Program-made: the position numbers and the translations under genes
Part shown: positions 1 to 8,673 of the stretch, one piece after another
Layout: the number at the start of each line of letters is the position of its first letter
Numbering within the stretch: the stretch's first letter is position 1
Assembly: GCA_027485485.1 (NCBI GenBank)
Contig: JAIXQY010000030.1
Location: 1-35,549 of the forward strand
Source: Sphingomonadales bacterium
GTDB lineage: Bacteria > Pseudomonadota > Alphaproteobacteria > Sphingomonadales > Sphingomonadaceae
Direction: 5' to 3'
Length of the DNA: 35,549 bases
The notes under the pieces: generated by a model
The model's database searches: none
Told to the model about the DNA's origin: nothing
Seen by the model: only the letters and a program-made list of their open reading frames with translations

Positions 1-606
1 GCGCCGGTCAGGCGCTCGGTCGGCTTCATGCTGAAAACCTCGGGCTATGAGGTGGAACAGTTTGAATCGGGTGAGGCGTTTCTGAAGGCGGCGCCGCATC
101 TGGCGCCGGGCTGTGTGCTGCTGGATGTGCGCATGGGCGGGATGGACGGCCTGACGGTGCAGATGGCGCTGAAGGAGCGCGGCATCATGCTGCCGGTGAT
201 CATCATCACCGGCCATGGCGATGTGGGGCTGGCGGTGCGGGCGATGAAGGCCGGCGCGGTGGATTTTCTGGAAAAGCCCTTTGAAAAGAGCGCGGTGATG
301 GCCGCGATCGATCAGGCGCTGGCGCGCAACCAGGGCCGGGCCGAACTGGACCGGTTGGCCGATCAGGCGCGGGCGCAGCTGAACGGGCTGACGCCGCGCG
401 AACGCGATGTGCTGAACGGCTTGGTGGAGGGCCAGTCCAACAAGGTGATCGCCTATGATCTGGGCATTTCCCCGCGCACGGTCGAGATCCACCGTGCCAA
501 CCTGATGTCGAAACTGGGGGTCAACAGCCTGTCGGATGCGCTGAAGATCGCGTTCACGGCGCGGATGGCCGATCTGGCGGGATCACGTTCAGCCGAGCCG
601 GCCTGA
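1..606 (+). CDS. fixJ: FixJ-family two-component response regulator (5' truncated by window edge)
   Basis: The frame is open back to base 1, so the true start lies outside the window; the ATG at 28 listed in the track is internal. What is present is most of a receiver domain with the phospho-acceptor aspartate in LLDVRMGGMDG, the conserved Thr in IIITGHGDV and Lys in EKPFEK, followed by a C-terminal LuxR/GerE helix-turn-helix (LTPRERDVLNGL to PRTVEIHRANLMSKLG). This is the FixJ/NarL architecture. FixJ proteins are phosphorylated by the oxygen-sensing kinase FixL and activate microaerobic genes, typically fixK and, directly or indirectly, cbb3 oxidase genes. The gene converges on the cco operon, whose last small gene overlaps its 3' end by 18 bp. 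A fixL gene would be expected just upstream, outside the window. Only about 20 N-terminal residues seem to be missing. Target genes are inferred from position. Confidence 0.9.
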   Translation, partial: APVRRSVGFMLKTSGYEVEQFESGEAFLKAAPHLAPGCVLLDVRMGGMDGLTVQMALKERGIMLPVIIITGHGDVGLAVRAMKAGAVDFLEKPFEKSAVMAAIDQALARNQGRAELDRLADQARAQLNGLTPRERDVLNGLVEGQSNKVIAYDLGISPRTVEIHRANLMSKLGVNSLSDALKIAFTARMADLAGSRSAEPA

Positions 607-789
607 TTTCTTGCGGGCCGTGCAGCCCACGTGACAGGCGGTGTCGCAATCCCGGTTGCCGGGATTGGCTGGCAAGCTGTTGCCATTGCAGGACAAAATC
701 AGCTGCGTCTGGGCGCGTGCCGGCAGACTGACAGCGGCCAGGGCCAGGGCGAGCAGGGCCGGGAGATAGGCGAGGGGCTCATGGCGCAT
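589..789 (-). CDS. Small exported Cys-rich hypothetical protein coupled to ccoS
   Basis: 66 residues, read from an ATG inside the longer track ORF 589..909. The start is supported by GAGGAG eight bases upstream and by an 11-bp overlap with the end of ccoS, an arrangement suggesting translational coupling. Residues 1-26 look like a signal peptide (hydrophobic LPALLALALAAVSLPARA). The mature part is about 40 residues with four cysteines, ending in CDTACHVGCTARKK. This is CxxxCH, not a heme-binding CxxCH. I do not recognise a named family. Being last in the cbb3 operon suggests a periplasmic role in respiration or metal handling, but that is inference. Its 3' end overlaps the convergent fixJ gene by 18 bp. 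A chance ORF is possible given the size, though the ribosome binding site and signal peptide argue against it. Confidence 0.6.
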   Translation of the reverse strand: MRHEPLAYLPALLALALAAVSLPARAQTQLILSCNGNSLPANPGNRDCDTACHVGCTARKKSGRLG

Positions 790-937
790 CGCTGGGCTCC
801 TCATCATCGATGAAGATGCGCAGGGCGGCGCCATCCAGATCGTCGAACTGGCCGCGCCCCACCGCCCAGAAAAAGGCGAACAGGCCGAGCAGGCCGAGAG
901 CCAAGGCAATGGGAATCAACAACAAGATGCCGTTCAT
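779..937 (-). CDS. ccoS: cbb3-type cytochrome oxidase assembly protein CcoS
   Basis: 52 residues, absent from the ORF track because of its size. It starts MNGILLLIPIALALGLLGLF, a single N-terminal membrane helix, followed by AFFWAVGRGQFDDLDGAALRI, the typical CcoS signature of an aromatic/Gly stretch followed by QFDDLDG. The acidic tail ends IFIDDEEPSDAP. CcoS is needed for maturation of the cbb3 oxidase and in other bacteria works with CcoI in cofactor or copper insertion. The ATG overlaps the ccoI stop codon (ATGA), so the two are probably translationally coupled. Length and motif match the family well. Confidence 0.93.
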   Translation of the reverse strand: MNGILLLIPIALALGLLGLFAFFWAVGRGQFDDLDGAALRIFIDDEEPSDAP

Positions 938-3075
938 CGTGCGGCTCCCTTCAGGCGCAGCGCATTGGCGACGACGATGATCGATGATCCCGACATTGCC
1001 AGCGCGGCGATCAGCGGGGTGACCAGGCCCATGATCGCCAGCGGCACGGCGATGGCGTTATAGGCGATGGCCAGCGCGAAATTCTGGCGCACAATGGCTT
1101 GCGTGGCCTTTGCGACGGCCAGGCTGGTGGCCACATTGGCCAGGCTGGTGCCCAGAAACACCACATCGGCGGCATTCTGGCTGGCATCGGCGGCCGAACC
1201 GGGGGCCATCGACACATGGCCCGCCGCCAGCGCCGGGCCGTCGTTCAGGCCATCGCCCACCATCAACACGCGGCGGCCGTGCGCCGCCAGCGCCTGGATG
1301 CGCGCCAGCTTGGCCGCCGGGTCCAGCCCGCCTTCTGCCGGGATGCCGAGCATGGCGCCAACCGCCGCCACCGGGGCGGCCCGATCGCCGGACAGGATGC
1401 TGGCGGGCAGGCCCATGCCGGCCAGCCGGGCCAGGGTGGCGGCTGCATCCGGGCGCAGCGGATCGGCAAAGCGGATCAATTGTTCGGGGCCGCTGCCGAT
1501 GCCAAGCGCGGTGGCCATATCGGCGGTGGTGGCCGTGGCTGGGCGGCCCAGCCGCACGGCCAGGCCCTGCCATTCGCCGGAAAGGCCCTCGCCGGGGGTT
1601 TCGCTGATCTGGGTGACATGGGCTGGCACCACGCCGGCGCTGGTCAGCCCCAGGCGCAGGGCTTCGGCCAGCGGGTGGCGGCTGCACTGGGCCAGTGCCA
1701 GCGCGATGCTGGCAGCGGCGGGCGACAGGCCGTCCAGATTGAGCGGTTCCGGCTTGCCCAGCGTGAGCGTGCCGGTCTTGTCGAACACGGCGCAATCGGC
1801 TTCGGCCAGGCGTTCCAGCGCGCTGCCATCCTTCACCAGCACGCCCACCCGCATCAGGGCGCCGGTCGCGACGATCTGCGCCGCCGGCACGGCAAGGCCC
1901 AAGGCACATGGGCAGGTGATGATCAGCACGGCGACCGCGATGAGCAGGCTTTCATGCCAGCCCGCCCCCGCCGCCATCCAGCCGATGAAGCTGAGCAGGG
2001 CCAGCGCATGCACGGCCGGCGCATAAAGCCGCGCGGCGCGATCGGCGATGCGGACATAGCGCGAGCGGCCCTGGGCGGCATCCTGCATCAGCCGGGCGAT
2101 ATCGGCGATGCTGGTATCGGCGCCGGCCGCCGTCACCGCCACAGTCACGGCATCGCCACTGTTCAGCGTGCCGGCCAGCACCCGCCCGCCGGGGCCGACG
2201 GTCACCGGCATGGCCTCCCCGGTGATCAGCGATTGATCGAAATGGCTGCGGCCATCGAGGATCAGGCCATCGGCGGCCAGCCGCTCCCCGCTGGCGACCA
2301 GCATCGTCATGCCGGGGCGCAGATCGGCAGCCTTCAGCCATTGGCTCGTGCCATCTTCGGCCACGACCAGCGCGCCCGATGCCATATGCTTGAGCAGCGC
2401 CGACACGCCGTCGCGGGCGCGGGTGCGCATCACCGCATCCAGCCAGCGCCCGGCGAGAAGGAAGAACAACAGCATCACCGCGCTGTCGAAATAGGCATGG
2501 TCGCCGTGGGTGATGGTTTCAAACAGCGACAAGGCAGTGGCCAGCGTCACGCCGATGGAAATCGGCACATCCATGTTGGTGTGCCCGGCCTTCAGAGCGC
2601 GCCAGGCCGAACGGAAAAACGGCTGCCCGGCATAGGCGACGGTGGGCAGGGCAATCAGCGCGGACAGCCAGTGGAACAGATCGCGGGTGAGGCCGCCGGC
2701 GCCGGACCAGACCGAGACGGACAGCAGCATGATGTTCATCGCGGCAAAGCCCGCCACGGCCAGCGCCTTGACCAGCCCGCGCGCTTCCCGAACCTCACCG
2801 CCCAGTGCATCGCCGATGGCAGTGGCCTCAAAGCCCAGATTGGCAATGGCCTTGATCAGCGCCGGCGCAGCCAGCGCGGGATCGTGCGACAGCAGCACCT
2901 GTTTCAGGGTGAAATTCACCCGCGCCGCCGCCACGCCGGGCACCGCGGCCAGCCCGGTTTCCAGCTTGCCGATGCAGCCAGCGCAGCGCATGCCCGGCAC
3001 GGCAAAGCGGCTGCTGGCCAGCGCATCGCCAATGTGGTCTTTGCTGGCAAAGTCTGGGGGCAGGGGCCGGGTCAT
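934..3075 (-). CDS. ccoI: Copper-translocating P1B-type ATPase CcoI (FixI)
   Basis: 713 residues. The N-terminal heavy-metal-associated domain carries GMRCAGC (metal ligands Cys31 and Cys34). It is followed by membrane helices, the TGEA actuator motif, the CPC membrane metal site in ITCPCALGLAVP (about residue 388), the phosphorylation motif DKTGTLT (about 432) and the hinge motif MVGDGLNDGPALA (about 605). This is a full-length CopA2/FixI-type Cu(I) exporting ATPase, which supplies copper for the CuB centre of the cbb3 oxidase rather than giving copper tolerance. Assignment to CcoI over CopA rests on its position between ccoH and ccoS. The start overlaps the ccoH stop by ATGA. The large + strand ORFs opposite (1067..2026, 1099..3363) are shadows. 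Confidence 0.95.
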   Translation of the reverse strand: MTRPLPPDFASKDHIGDALASSRFAVPGMRCAGCIGKLETGLAAVPGVAAARVNFTLKQVLLSHDPALAAPALIKAIANLGFEATAIGDALGGEVREARGLVKALAVAGFAAMNIMLLSVSVWSGAGGLTRDLFHWLSALIALPTVAYAGQPFFRSAWRALKAGHTNMDVPISIGVTLATALSLFETITHGDHAYFDSAVMLLFFLLAGRWLDAVMRTRARDGVSALLKHMASGALVVAEDGTSQWLKAADLRPGMTMLVASGERLAADGLILDGRSHFDQSLITGEAMPVTVGPGGRVLAGTLNSGDAVTVAVTAAGADTSIADIARLMQDAAQGRSRYVRIADRAARLYAPAVHALALLSFIGWMAAGAGWHESLLIAVAVLIITCPCALGLAVPAAQIVATGALMRVGVLVKDGSALERLAEADCAVFDKTGTLTLGKPEPLNLDGLSPAAASIALALAQCSRHPLAEALRLGLTSAGVVPAHVTQISETPGEGLSGEWQGLAVRLGRPATATTADMATALGIGSGPEQLIRFADPLRPDAAATLARLAGMGLPASILSGDRAAPVAAVGAMLGIPAEGGLDPAAKLARIQALAAHGRRVLMVGDGLNDGPALAAGHVSMAPGSAADASQNAADVVFLGTSLANVATSLAVAKATQAIVRQNFALAIAYNAIAVPLAIMGLVTPLIAALAMSGSSIIVVANALRLKGAAR

Positions 3076-3539
3076 GCCAGCACCTCGGCCAGGCGCTTCA
3101 CATCGCCGCCGCGCGTGATCGTCAGCCGCACCTGCCAGCGCCCGGCCGGCAGCGGCGTGGTGGCAACAAACCGCCCGGCGGCATCAGCCTTGAACTGCAA
3201 CGCCTGGTCCGGCGCGCGGCCAAGCGGGTGGTGGGCGCTGCCGCTGACGGCAAAGCCGGGTCCGGGCACCGCCACAACCACATGCCGGGCCGCATCCAGC
3301 GCCACCGGCGTGGCCCAGCCCAGCCGGTCCTGCGCGCGGGCCTGGGCCAGCCAGCCATTATAGCGCTGGCTGGCAACATAGCTGTTGTCCACCACCGTGC
3401 CGCCAAAGGTGCCGCTGGCCAGCCGCGCCATGGCGATGTTCACCGTGATCACCACGCCAAAGAAGCCGATCATCATCGCCAGCACCGTGCGCCCGGTAAG
3501 CGGGGCAAGGCGGCGGGTTGGGGAGGGGGCGCTTTGCAT
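3072..3539 (-). CDS. ccoH: FixH/CcoH family protein
   Basis: 155 residues with one N-terminal membrane helix (VLAMMIGFFGVVITVNIAMA, roughly 20-39), followed by VVDNSYVASQRYNGWLAQAR, a typical FixH pattern, and a periplasmic beta-rich domain. CcoH/FixH is a membrane protein that associates with the cbb3 oxidase and its assembly complex. The gene lies between ccoG (6 bp away) and ccoI (ATGA overlap), exactly where fixH sits in fixGHIS operons. Length is normal for the family. The Pro/Arg-rich N-terminus is presumably cytoplasmic. Confidence 0.9.
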   Translation of the reverse strand: MQSAPSPTRRLAPLTGRTVLAMMIGFFGVVITVNIAMARLASGTFGGTVVDNSYVASQRYNGWLAQARAQDRLGWATPVALDAARHVVVAVPGPGFAVSGSAHHPLGRAPDQALQFKADAAGRFVATTPLPAGRWQVRLTITRGGDVKRLAEVLA

Positions 3540-3545
3540 CTGGGT

Positions 3546-5012
3546 TCATCCCTGCTTGCGGACAAATTTCACGGCGCGCACCGCGTCCCGGCCATCGTTG
3601 GTGCCGGGGGTGGCATCCAATGGCCGGGCGATCAGCGTGAAGGGCGTTTCACCCGCCGCACCCGCCGGGGCCGCGATATAGAGATGCAGCATGGTGGTGG
3701 CATCGGGCGCCAGATCGAGGCGGACGCTGCGGGCGGCGCTGCGCCGGTCCATGGCGTCGGTCCACAATTTGCCGTCTGGCAGGCCGGCCATGCTGAGCTC
3801 CACCGTGCGCGGCCGGCTTTCCATGTTGCGGAATTTCAACGTCCAGCCGTTGCGCACCTGCCCGTCTGACATGGTGACAACCATCGGATTGCGATCCTGG
3901 GCGCTGTCGATGGTGAGCCGAGCGCGTTCGCCCAGGGTGAACAGCATGGCAAGGCCGATGCTGGCCCAGATGGCGAAATAGACCAACGTGCGCGGGCGCA
4001 GCAGCGTCTTCAGGATCGGCCGCACGGCACCACCGGCGCGTTCATGCTTTTCATCGTCGAGGTTGAGATAGTCGATCAGGCCGCGCGGGCGGTTCAACTT
4101 GGCCATCACATCGTCACAGGCATCGATGCACAGCGCGCAGTTGATGCAGCCCAACTGCGGGCCCTTGCGGATATCCACCCCGGTGGGGCACACCGACACA
4201 CAGGCGTTGCAATCGATGCAGTCACCCAGTTTTTCGCCCGAGGCAGCGGCCTTTTTCACCCCTTGCGTGCGCGGCTCGCCGCGCCAGTCGCGATAGGTGA
4301 CGATCAGGGATTTTTCATCCAGCATTGCCGTCTGGATGCGCGGCCATGGGCACATGTAGATGCACACCTGTTCGCGCATGAAGCCGCCCAGCGTGAAGGT
4401 GGTGAAGCTGAGCACTGCCACCGTGGCATAGGCGACGAACGGCGCGTTGCCGGCGATGAACTGGCCGGCCAATGTGGGGGCATCGGCGAAATAGAAGATC
4501 CAGGCGCCGCCGGTGGCCACGGCAATGGTCAGCCAGATGCTCCATTTGGAAAGGCGGCGGCCCAGCTTGGCGGCGCTCCATGGCGCGGCGTTCAACTTCA
4601 ATTGGGCGTTGCGGTCACCATCGATCCAGCGTTCGACATGCTGAAACAGATCGGTCCACACCGTCTGCGGGCAGGCAAAGCCGCACCAGGCCCGGCCGAC
4701 CGCCGATGTGACGAGGAACAGGCCGATGCCAGCCATGATCAGCAGGCCGGCGATATAGTAGAATTCCTGCGGCCAGATTTCGATGGCGAACATGTAGAAG
4801 CGGCGATTGGCCAGATCGACCAGCACCGCCTGATCGGGGGCAAAGGGCCCGCGATCCCAGCGCAGCCAGGGTGTGACATAATAGACCGCCAGGCACAGGA
4901 TCATCACCGCCCATTTCAATTGGCGGAATGGGCCCTTCACCACGCGCGGGAAAATCGGCTCCCGCTTGCGATACAGGCCGCTGGTGGGATTGATCAGATC
5001 AAGCGCCGACAT
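3546..5012 (-). CDS. ccoG: Cytochrome c oxidase accessory protein CcoG (FixG)
   Basis: The track starts this ORF at a TTG; I chose the ATG three codons inside (MSALDLINPTSGLYRKREP), giving 488 residues. Several membrane helices flank a ferredoxin-like region with two cluster motifs, CIDCNACVSVCPTG and CINCALCIDACDD, plus the NapH/FixG signature CGFACPQTVWTDLF. The C-terminal part (from about SRPRTVELSM) is the immunoglobulin-like FixG_C domain. CcoG is a membrane iron-sulfur protein that in Rhodobacter has been linked to cupric reduction ahead of copper insertion into cbb3 oxidase. The start lies inside the 3' end of ccoP (14-bp overlap), so translation is probably coupled. Confidence 0.95.
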   Translation of the reverse strand: MSALDLINPTSGLYRKREPIFPRVVKGPFRQLKWAVMILCLAVYYVTPWLRWDRGPFAPDQAVLVDLANRRFYMFAIEIWPQEFYYIAGLLIMAGIGLFLVTSAVGRAWCGFACPQTVWTDLFQHVERWIDGDRNAQLKLNAAPWSAAKLGRRLSKWSIWLTIAVATGGAWIFYFADAPTLAGQFIAGNAPFVAYATVAVLSFTTFTLGGFMREQVCIYMCPWPRIQTAMLDEKSLIVTYRDWRGEPRTQGVKKAAASGEKLGDCIDCNACVSVCPTGVDIRKGPQLGCINCALCIDACDDVMAKLNRPRGLIDYLNLDDEKHERAGGAVRPILKTLLRPRTLVYFAIWASIGLAMLFTLGERARLTIDSAQDRNPMVVTMSDGQVRNGWTLKFRNMESRPRTVELSMAGLPDGKLWTDAMDRRSAARSVRLDLAPDATTMLHLYIAAPAGAAGETPFTLIARPLDATPGTNDGRDAVRAVKFVRKQG

Positions 5013-5919
5013 CGGCCCCAACTTCTGTCGCGGCTTCTGCCGCAGCGGTTACCGGTTCCGCCACCGGGTTGGCTTCGCCACCGCCGAGCGAGTGGACATA
5101 GGCGGCCAGCATCCTGATGGTCACGCGCGGCAGCCGGCCTTCCCAGTGCGGCATCACCCCATAACGCGCCTTGCTGATCGTCTGGGTGAGGGCGGCGCGG
5201 TCGCAGCCATAGAGCCAGATGCCATCGGTGAGATTGGGCGCACCCTGTTCGCGCATCCCCTTGCCGGCATCGCCGTGGCAGCTGACGCAATTCTCCGTGA
5301 ACAATGCGGCCCCGGCGGCGGATGGCTTCCCTTGACCGGAAATGGCCTGAACATGGGAGACGAGTTGGGCAATCTGGGCCTTCGACAATATGTCGGCAAA
5401 GGCCGGCATCTGGCTGAAGCGGGCTTCGCCCGAACCGGGGCTGCGGATGCCGTGTTGCAGCGTATACTCGATGGCAGCGATGTCGCCGCCCCACAGCCAG
5501 TCATCATCGTTGAGATTGGGATAGCCTTTGGAACCGGCGGCGCCAGCGCCATGGCACTGCACGCAATTGACCTTGAAGGCGGCGCGGCCGCCTTCAATGG
5601 CGCTGCGCATCAATTGCGGGTTGGCGGCGAGGGCCTCGATGGGTGTGCTGGCAATGGCGTCCAGGCGCGGCGCGCGCGCGCTGGTTTCGGCCTTCAGCGT
5701 CTGATCCAGCTGGCCGCGACTGCTCCAGCCGGTGAGGCCATCGGTATCGGGCAGGGCGGGATAGGCCACGACATAGCCGGCGGCAAACACCAAGGTGGCG
5801 GCAAAGATATAGACCCACCAGCGCGGAAGCGGGGTGTCCAGTTCCTCGATGCCATCCCATTCATGGCCAACCAGACCGGTGCCGGTGGCTTCATCGATAC
5901 GCTTGTTGTGATCGGTCAT
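4999..5919 (-). CDS. ccoP: cbb3 oxidase diheme cytochrome c subunit III (CcoP)
   Basis: 306 residues from the ATG at 5919, chosen over the GTG at 5928 used by the track because GGGAG lies eight bases upstream of the ATG. The N-terminal FixP_N segment has one membrane helix (WWVYIFAATLVFAAGYVVAYP). Two cytochrome c domains follow, with heme-binding motifs CVQCH and CVSCH and probable axial methionines in FSQMPAFAD and GVMPHW. The subunit passes electrons from soluble or membrane cytochromes to CcoO. It lies directly downstream of ccoQ and overlaps ccoG by 14 bp. Length is normal for CcoP. Confidence 0.95.
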   Translation of the reverse strand: MTDHNKRIDEATGTGLVGHEWDGIEELDTPLPRWWVYIFAATLVFAAGYVVAYPALPDTDGLTGWSSRGQLDQTLKAETSARAPRLDAIASTPIEALAANPQLMRSAIEGGRAAFKVNCVQCHGAGAAGSKGYPNLNDDDWLWGGDIAAIEYTLQHGIRSPGSGEARFSQMPAFADILSKAQIAQLVSHVQAISGQGKPSAAGAALFTENCVSCHGDAGKGMREQGAPNLTDGIWLYGCDRAALTQTISKARYGVMPHWEGRLPRVTIRMLAAYVHSLGGGEANPVAEPVTAAAEAATEVGADVGA

Positions 5920-5924
5920 GGGGG

Positions 5925-6089
5925 TCACTCCCGAAGATCATCAGGCCGGAAGATCAGCCGTGCGGCGTCTTCGTGGTGGCGGCGGGCGCCGGGCCGGAAG
6001 GTCCAGCCAACAAAGCCCAGGAACAGCAAGACCATCGCCAGCAGCGCCCAGCTGTCGGCGAAATGGCGCAGCATCTCATAGCGGCTCAT
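5925..6089 (-). CDS. ccoQ: cbb3 oxidase small subunit CcoQ (FixQ)
   Basis: 54 residues, not in the ORF track. The protein reads [20 protein letters not shown] and then [17 protein letters not shown]. It is a single membrane helix followed by the FRPG motif and a charged cytoplasmic tail ([14 protein letters not shown]) that is typical of CcoQ. CcoQ stabilises the CcoNOP complex. The ATG overlaps the ccoO stop codon (ATGA), and ccoP starts five bases after its own stop. Position, size and motif together make the call secure. Confidence 0.95.
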   Translation of the reverse strand: MSRYEMLRHFADSWALLAMVLLFLGFVGWTFRPGARRHHEDAARLIFRPDDLRE

Positions 6090-6841
6090 TTGGGCTGCTC
6101 CTGCGCTTCGGCCGCCTTGAAATCGACCAGCGTGCCCAGCATCTGCAGATAGGCGACCAGCGCATCCAGCTCGGACACCACGGCCGGGTTGCCATCATAA
6201 TCGCGCACCTGCGATTTGGGATAACGCGCCGTCAGATCGGCATCATCGCCATCCTGCGTGGCTTGCAGGGCAAGATCGGCATTGGCCTGTTCGATATCCT
6301 TGTCCGAATAAGGCACGCCCACGGCGCGCAGGGCCCTCAGATGAGCGCGCATGTCGCCGGCGTTCAGCGGCTTTTCGGCCAGGAAGGCATAGGCCGGCAT
6401 GATCGATTCCGGCACCACATCGCGCGGGTTCTTCAGATGATCGCGGTGCCAATCATCGGAATAACGGCCGCCGACGCGGGCCAGATCGGGGCCGGTGCGT
6501 TTCGATCCCCATTGGAAGGGGTGATCATACATGCTCTCGGCCGCCAGGCTGTAGTGGCCATAACGCTCCACCTCGTCCTTGAATGGGCGCACCATCTGGC
6601 TGTGGCAAAGATAACAGCCTTCGCGCATGTAGATGTTGCGGCCGGCCAGTTCGAGCGGGGTATAAGGGCGCACGCCCTCCACCTTCTCGATCGTGCTGTC
6701 CACCCAGAACAGCGGCGCGATCTCGACGATGCCGCCGATGGCGACGGCCACCAGGGAACACAGGCCCAGCAGCGTGATGTTGCGTTCCAGCGTGCGGTGG
6801 GAAAAGCCCGCTTTGGGCTGGGTTTCAGGGTTTGAAGCCAT
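6086..6841 (-). CDS. ccoO: cbb3 oxidase monoheme cytochrome c subunit II (CcoO)
   Basis: 251 residues. An N-terminal membrane helix ([22 protein letters not shown]) is followed by the conserved [21 protein letters not shown] stretch and the heme-attachment motif [13 protein letters not shown]; the distal methionine is probably in [11 protein letters not shown]. The C-terminus ([12 protein letters not shown]) is typical of CcoO. The subunit receives electrons from CcoP and passes them to CcoN. GGGAG about seven bases upstream supports the ATG. It starts 12 bp after ccoN ends. Confidence 0.96.
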   Translation of the reverse strand: MASNPETQPKAGFSHRTLERNITLLGLCSLVAVAIGGIVEIAPLFWVDSTIEKVEGVRPYTPLELAGRNIYMREGCYLCHSQMVRPFKDEVERYGHYSLAAESMYDHPFQWGSKRTGPDLARVGGRYSDDWHRDHLKNPRDVVPESIMPAYAFLAEKPLNAGDMRAHLRALRAVGVPYSDKDIEQANADLALQATQDGDDADLTARYPKSQVRDYDGNPAVVSELDALVAYLQMLGTLVDFKAAEAQEQPK

Positions 6842-6853
6842 GGCGGTTCTCCC

Positions 6854-8509
6854 TCATTCGGCCGGCTGCAGTGCACCGGTGGATGCAGGCAGCGGCCGGT
6901 CGGCGGCGGGGTTGTAGGGGGTTTCGGTCATCGGGGCCTCCTTGCGGATGCGGCCGGCGATGGTCATCGCGATGTTCCAGGCGAACACCAGGGCACCCGC
7001 AAGATAGAGGCTGCCGCCAAAGGCCCGGAGCAGGAACATCGGGTGGATGGCCGCGATGGTTTCGGCAAAGCTGTTCACCAGATAGCCATCGGCGCCATAT
7101 TCGCGCCACATCAGGCCCTGGGTGAGACCAGCCACCCACATCGAAGCGGTGTAGAAGACGATGCCGGCGGTCACGAGCCAGAAGTGGGCGTTGATCAGGC
7201 GCAGGCTGTACAGTCGCTCCCGCTTCCACAGGCGCGGGGCCATATAATACATGCAGGCAAAGGTGATCATGCCGTTCCAGCCCAGCGCGCCGGAATGGAC
7301 GTGGCCGATGGTCCAATCGGTGTAGTGCGAGAGGCTGTTGACCGACTTGATCGACATCATCGGGCCTTCAAAGGTGCTCATGCCATAGAAGGCCAGCGCC
7401 AGCACCATCATGCGGATGATCGGATCGGTGCGGATCTTGTCCCACGCGCCGTTCAGGGTCATCAGGCCGTTGATCATGCCGCCCCACGACGGCATCCACA
7501 GCATGATCGAGAACACCATGCCCAGGCTCTGCGCCCAATCGGGCAGCGCGGTGTAGTGCAGATGGTGCGGGCCGGCCCAGATATAGAGGAAGATCAGCGA
7601 CCAGAAGTGGATGATCGACAGGCGATAGCTGTAGACCGGCCGCTCCGCCTGCTTGGGCACGAAGTAATACATCATCGCCAGAAAGCCGGCGGTGAGGAAG
7701 AAGCCCACGGCGTTGTGGCCATACCACCATTGGGTGAGGGCATCCTGCACCCCGGCAAAGGCGGAATAGCTCTTGGAGCCGAACAGGCTGACCGGCATCG
7801 ACAGATTGTTGACCAGGTGCAGCATGGCCACGGTGATGATGAAGGCCAGATAGAACCAGTTGGCGACATAGATATGCGGTTCGCGCCGCTTGATCACCGT
7901 GCCGCCGAACACGATCAGATAGGACACCCAGACGATGGTGAGCCAGATATCGACATACCATTCCGGCTCGGCATATTCCTTGGCTTCGGTGACGCCCAGC
8001 ACATAGCCGGTGGCGGCCAGCACGATGAACAGCTGGTATCCCCAGAACACGAAGCGGGCGAGGCTGGGGAAGGCCAGCCGGGCGCGGCAGGTGCGCTGCA
8101 CCACATAGAAGCTGGTGCACAACAGGGCATTGCCACCAAAGGCGAAGATCACCGCCGATGTGTGCAGCGGCCGCAGCCGGCCGAATGTGGTGTATTCCGT
8201 GCCCAGATTGAGCACCGGCCAGGCCAGTTGCAGCGCGATGAACAGGCCGGCCAACAGGCCAACCACGCCCCAGAAGGTGGTGGCAATCACGCCCCAGCGC
8301 ACCGGGGCGTCATCATAAACACTTTCATCCCGGCCCAGTGTGGCGGTGACATTGGCGGTGGCCATCACGGCCATGGCGGCGATCAGGGCGGCCAGCGCCA
8401 TGATCGCCATGTGAACGGCAAAGGCGGCGTCCTTCGCCTGGGTCATGGCAAACAGCGCCACGACCATGGCGAGAAACAGACCGCCGGATTTTGCCAGCGT
8501 TGCAGGCAT
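6854..8509 (-). CDS. ccoN: cbb3-type cytochrome c oxidase catalytic subunit I (CcoN)
   Basis: 551 residues with about 12-14 membrane helices. It is the heme-copper oxidase core of a high-affinity, microaerobic terminal oxidase. Visible ligand regions are [17 protein letters not shown] (low-spin heme), [16 protein letters not shown] (CuB histidine and the cross-linked Tyr region), [13 protein letters not shown] (CuB His pair) and [16 protein letters not shown] (heme ligands near the C-terminus). The ATG is preceded by GGGGG with good spacing. This is the first gene of the eight- or nine-gene minus-strand operon. An extra hydrophilic tail ([16 protein letters not shown]) follows the last helix. 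The upstream region has no TTGAT-N4-ATCAA box that I can see. Confidence 0.97.
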   Translation of the reverse strand: MPATLAKSGGLFLAMVVALFAMTQAKDAAFAVHMAIMALAALIAAMAVMATANVTATLGRDESVYDDAPVRWGVIATTFWGVVGLLAGLFIALQLAWPVLNLGTEYTTFGRLRPLHTSAVIFAFGGNALLCTSFYVVQRTCRARLAFPSLARFVFWGYQLFIVLAATGYVLGVTEAKEYAEPEWYVDIWLTIVWVSYLIVFGGTVIKRREPHIYVANWFYLAFIITVAMLHLVNNLSMPVSLFGSKSYSAFAGVQDALTQWWYGHNAVGFFLTAGFLAMMYYFVPKQAERPVYSYRLSIIHFWSLIFLYIWAGPHHLHYTALPDWAQSLGMVFSIMLWMPSWGGMINGLMTLNGAWDKIRTDPIIRMMVLALAFYGMSTFEGPMMSIKSVNSLSHYTDWTIGHVHSGALGWNGMITFACMYYMAPRLWKRERLYSLRLINAHFWLVTAGIVFYTASMWVAGLTQGLMWREYGADGYLVNSFAETIAAIHPMFLLRAFGGSLYLAGALVFAWNIAMTIAGRIRKEAPMTETPYNPAADRPLPASTGALQPAE

Positions 8510-8581
8510 AAGTGCCCCCTTTGTGCAAGTTCGGTGCGCCTGTTTCGCGCCTGATGCTGCGCTGCGGGAATACGGGCTTGC

Positions 8582-8606
8582 CCTATTAGGTATTGCTCCT
8601 GAGGAG
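8582..8606. promoter_or_regulatory. Two short dyads in the ccoN / ATP-grasp divergent region
   Basis: The 164-bp region between the divergent ccoN and ATP-grasp genes contains CCTATTAGG (8582-8590, 4-bp arms) and, six bases on, CTCCTGAGGAG (8596-8606, 5-bp arms). Both are near-symmetrical and lie about 75-100 bp upstream of ccoN. They could be regulator sites, but the arms are short. Part of the second dyad could equally be a ribosome binding site for an upstream-starting version of the ATP-grasp gene. No FNR/FixK-type box was found in this region. Confidence 0.25.
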
Positions 8607-8673
8607 GCAGTTGCCCGGCGTTGCGCTACACAGGATCATGGCCGTGCCTTGGGTGGTGGGCCGGGGACGCAGC

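Noticed and set aside
1099-3363. 754-residue + strand ORF opposite ccoI
   Set aside because: Shadow ORF: Gly/His/Gln-rich low-complexity translation, no motifs, complete overlap with a canonical P-type ATPase.
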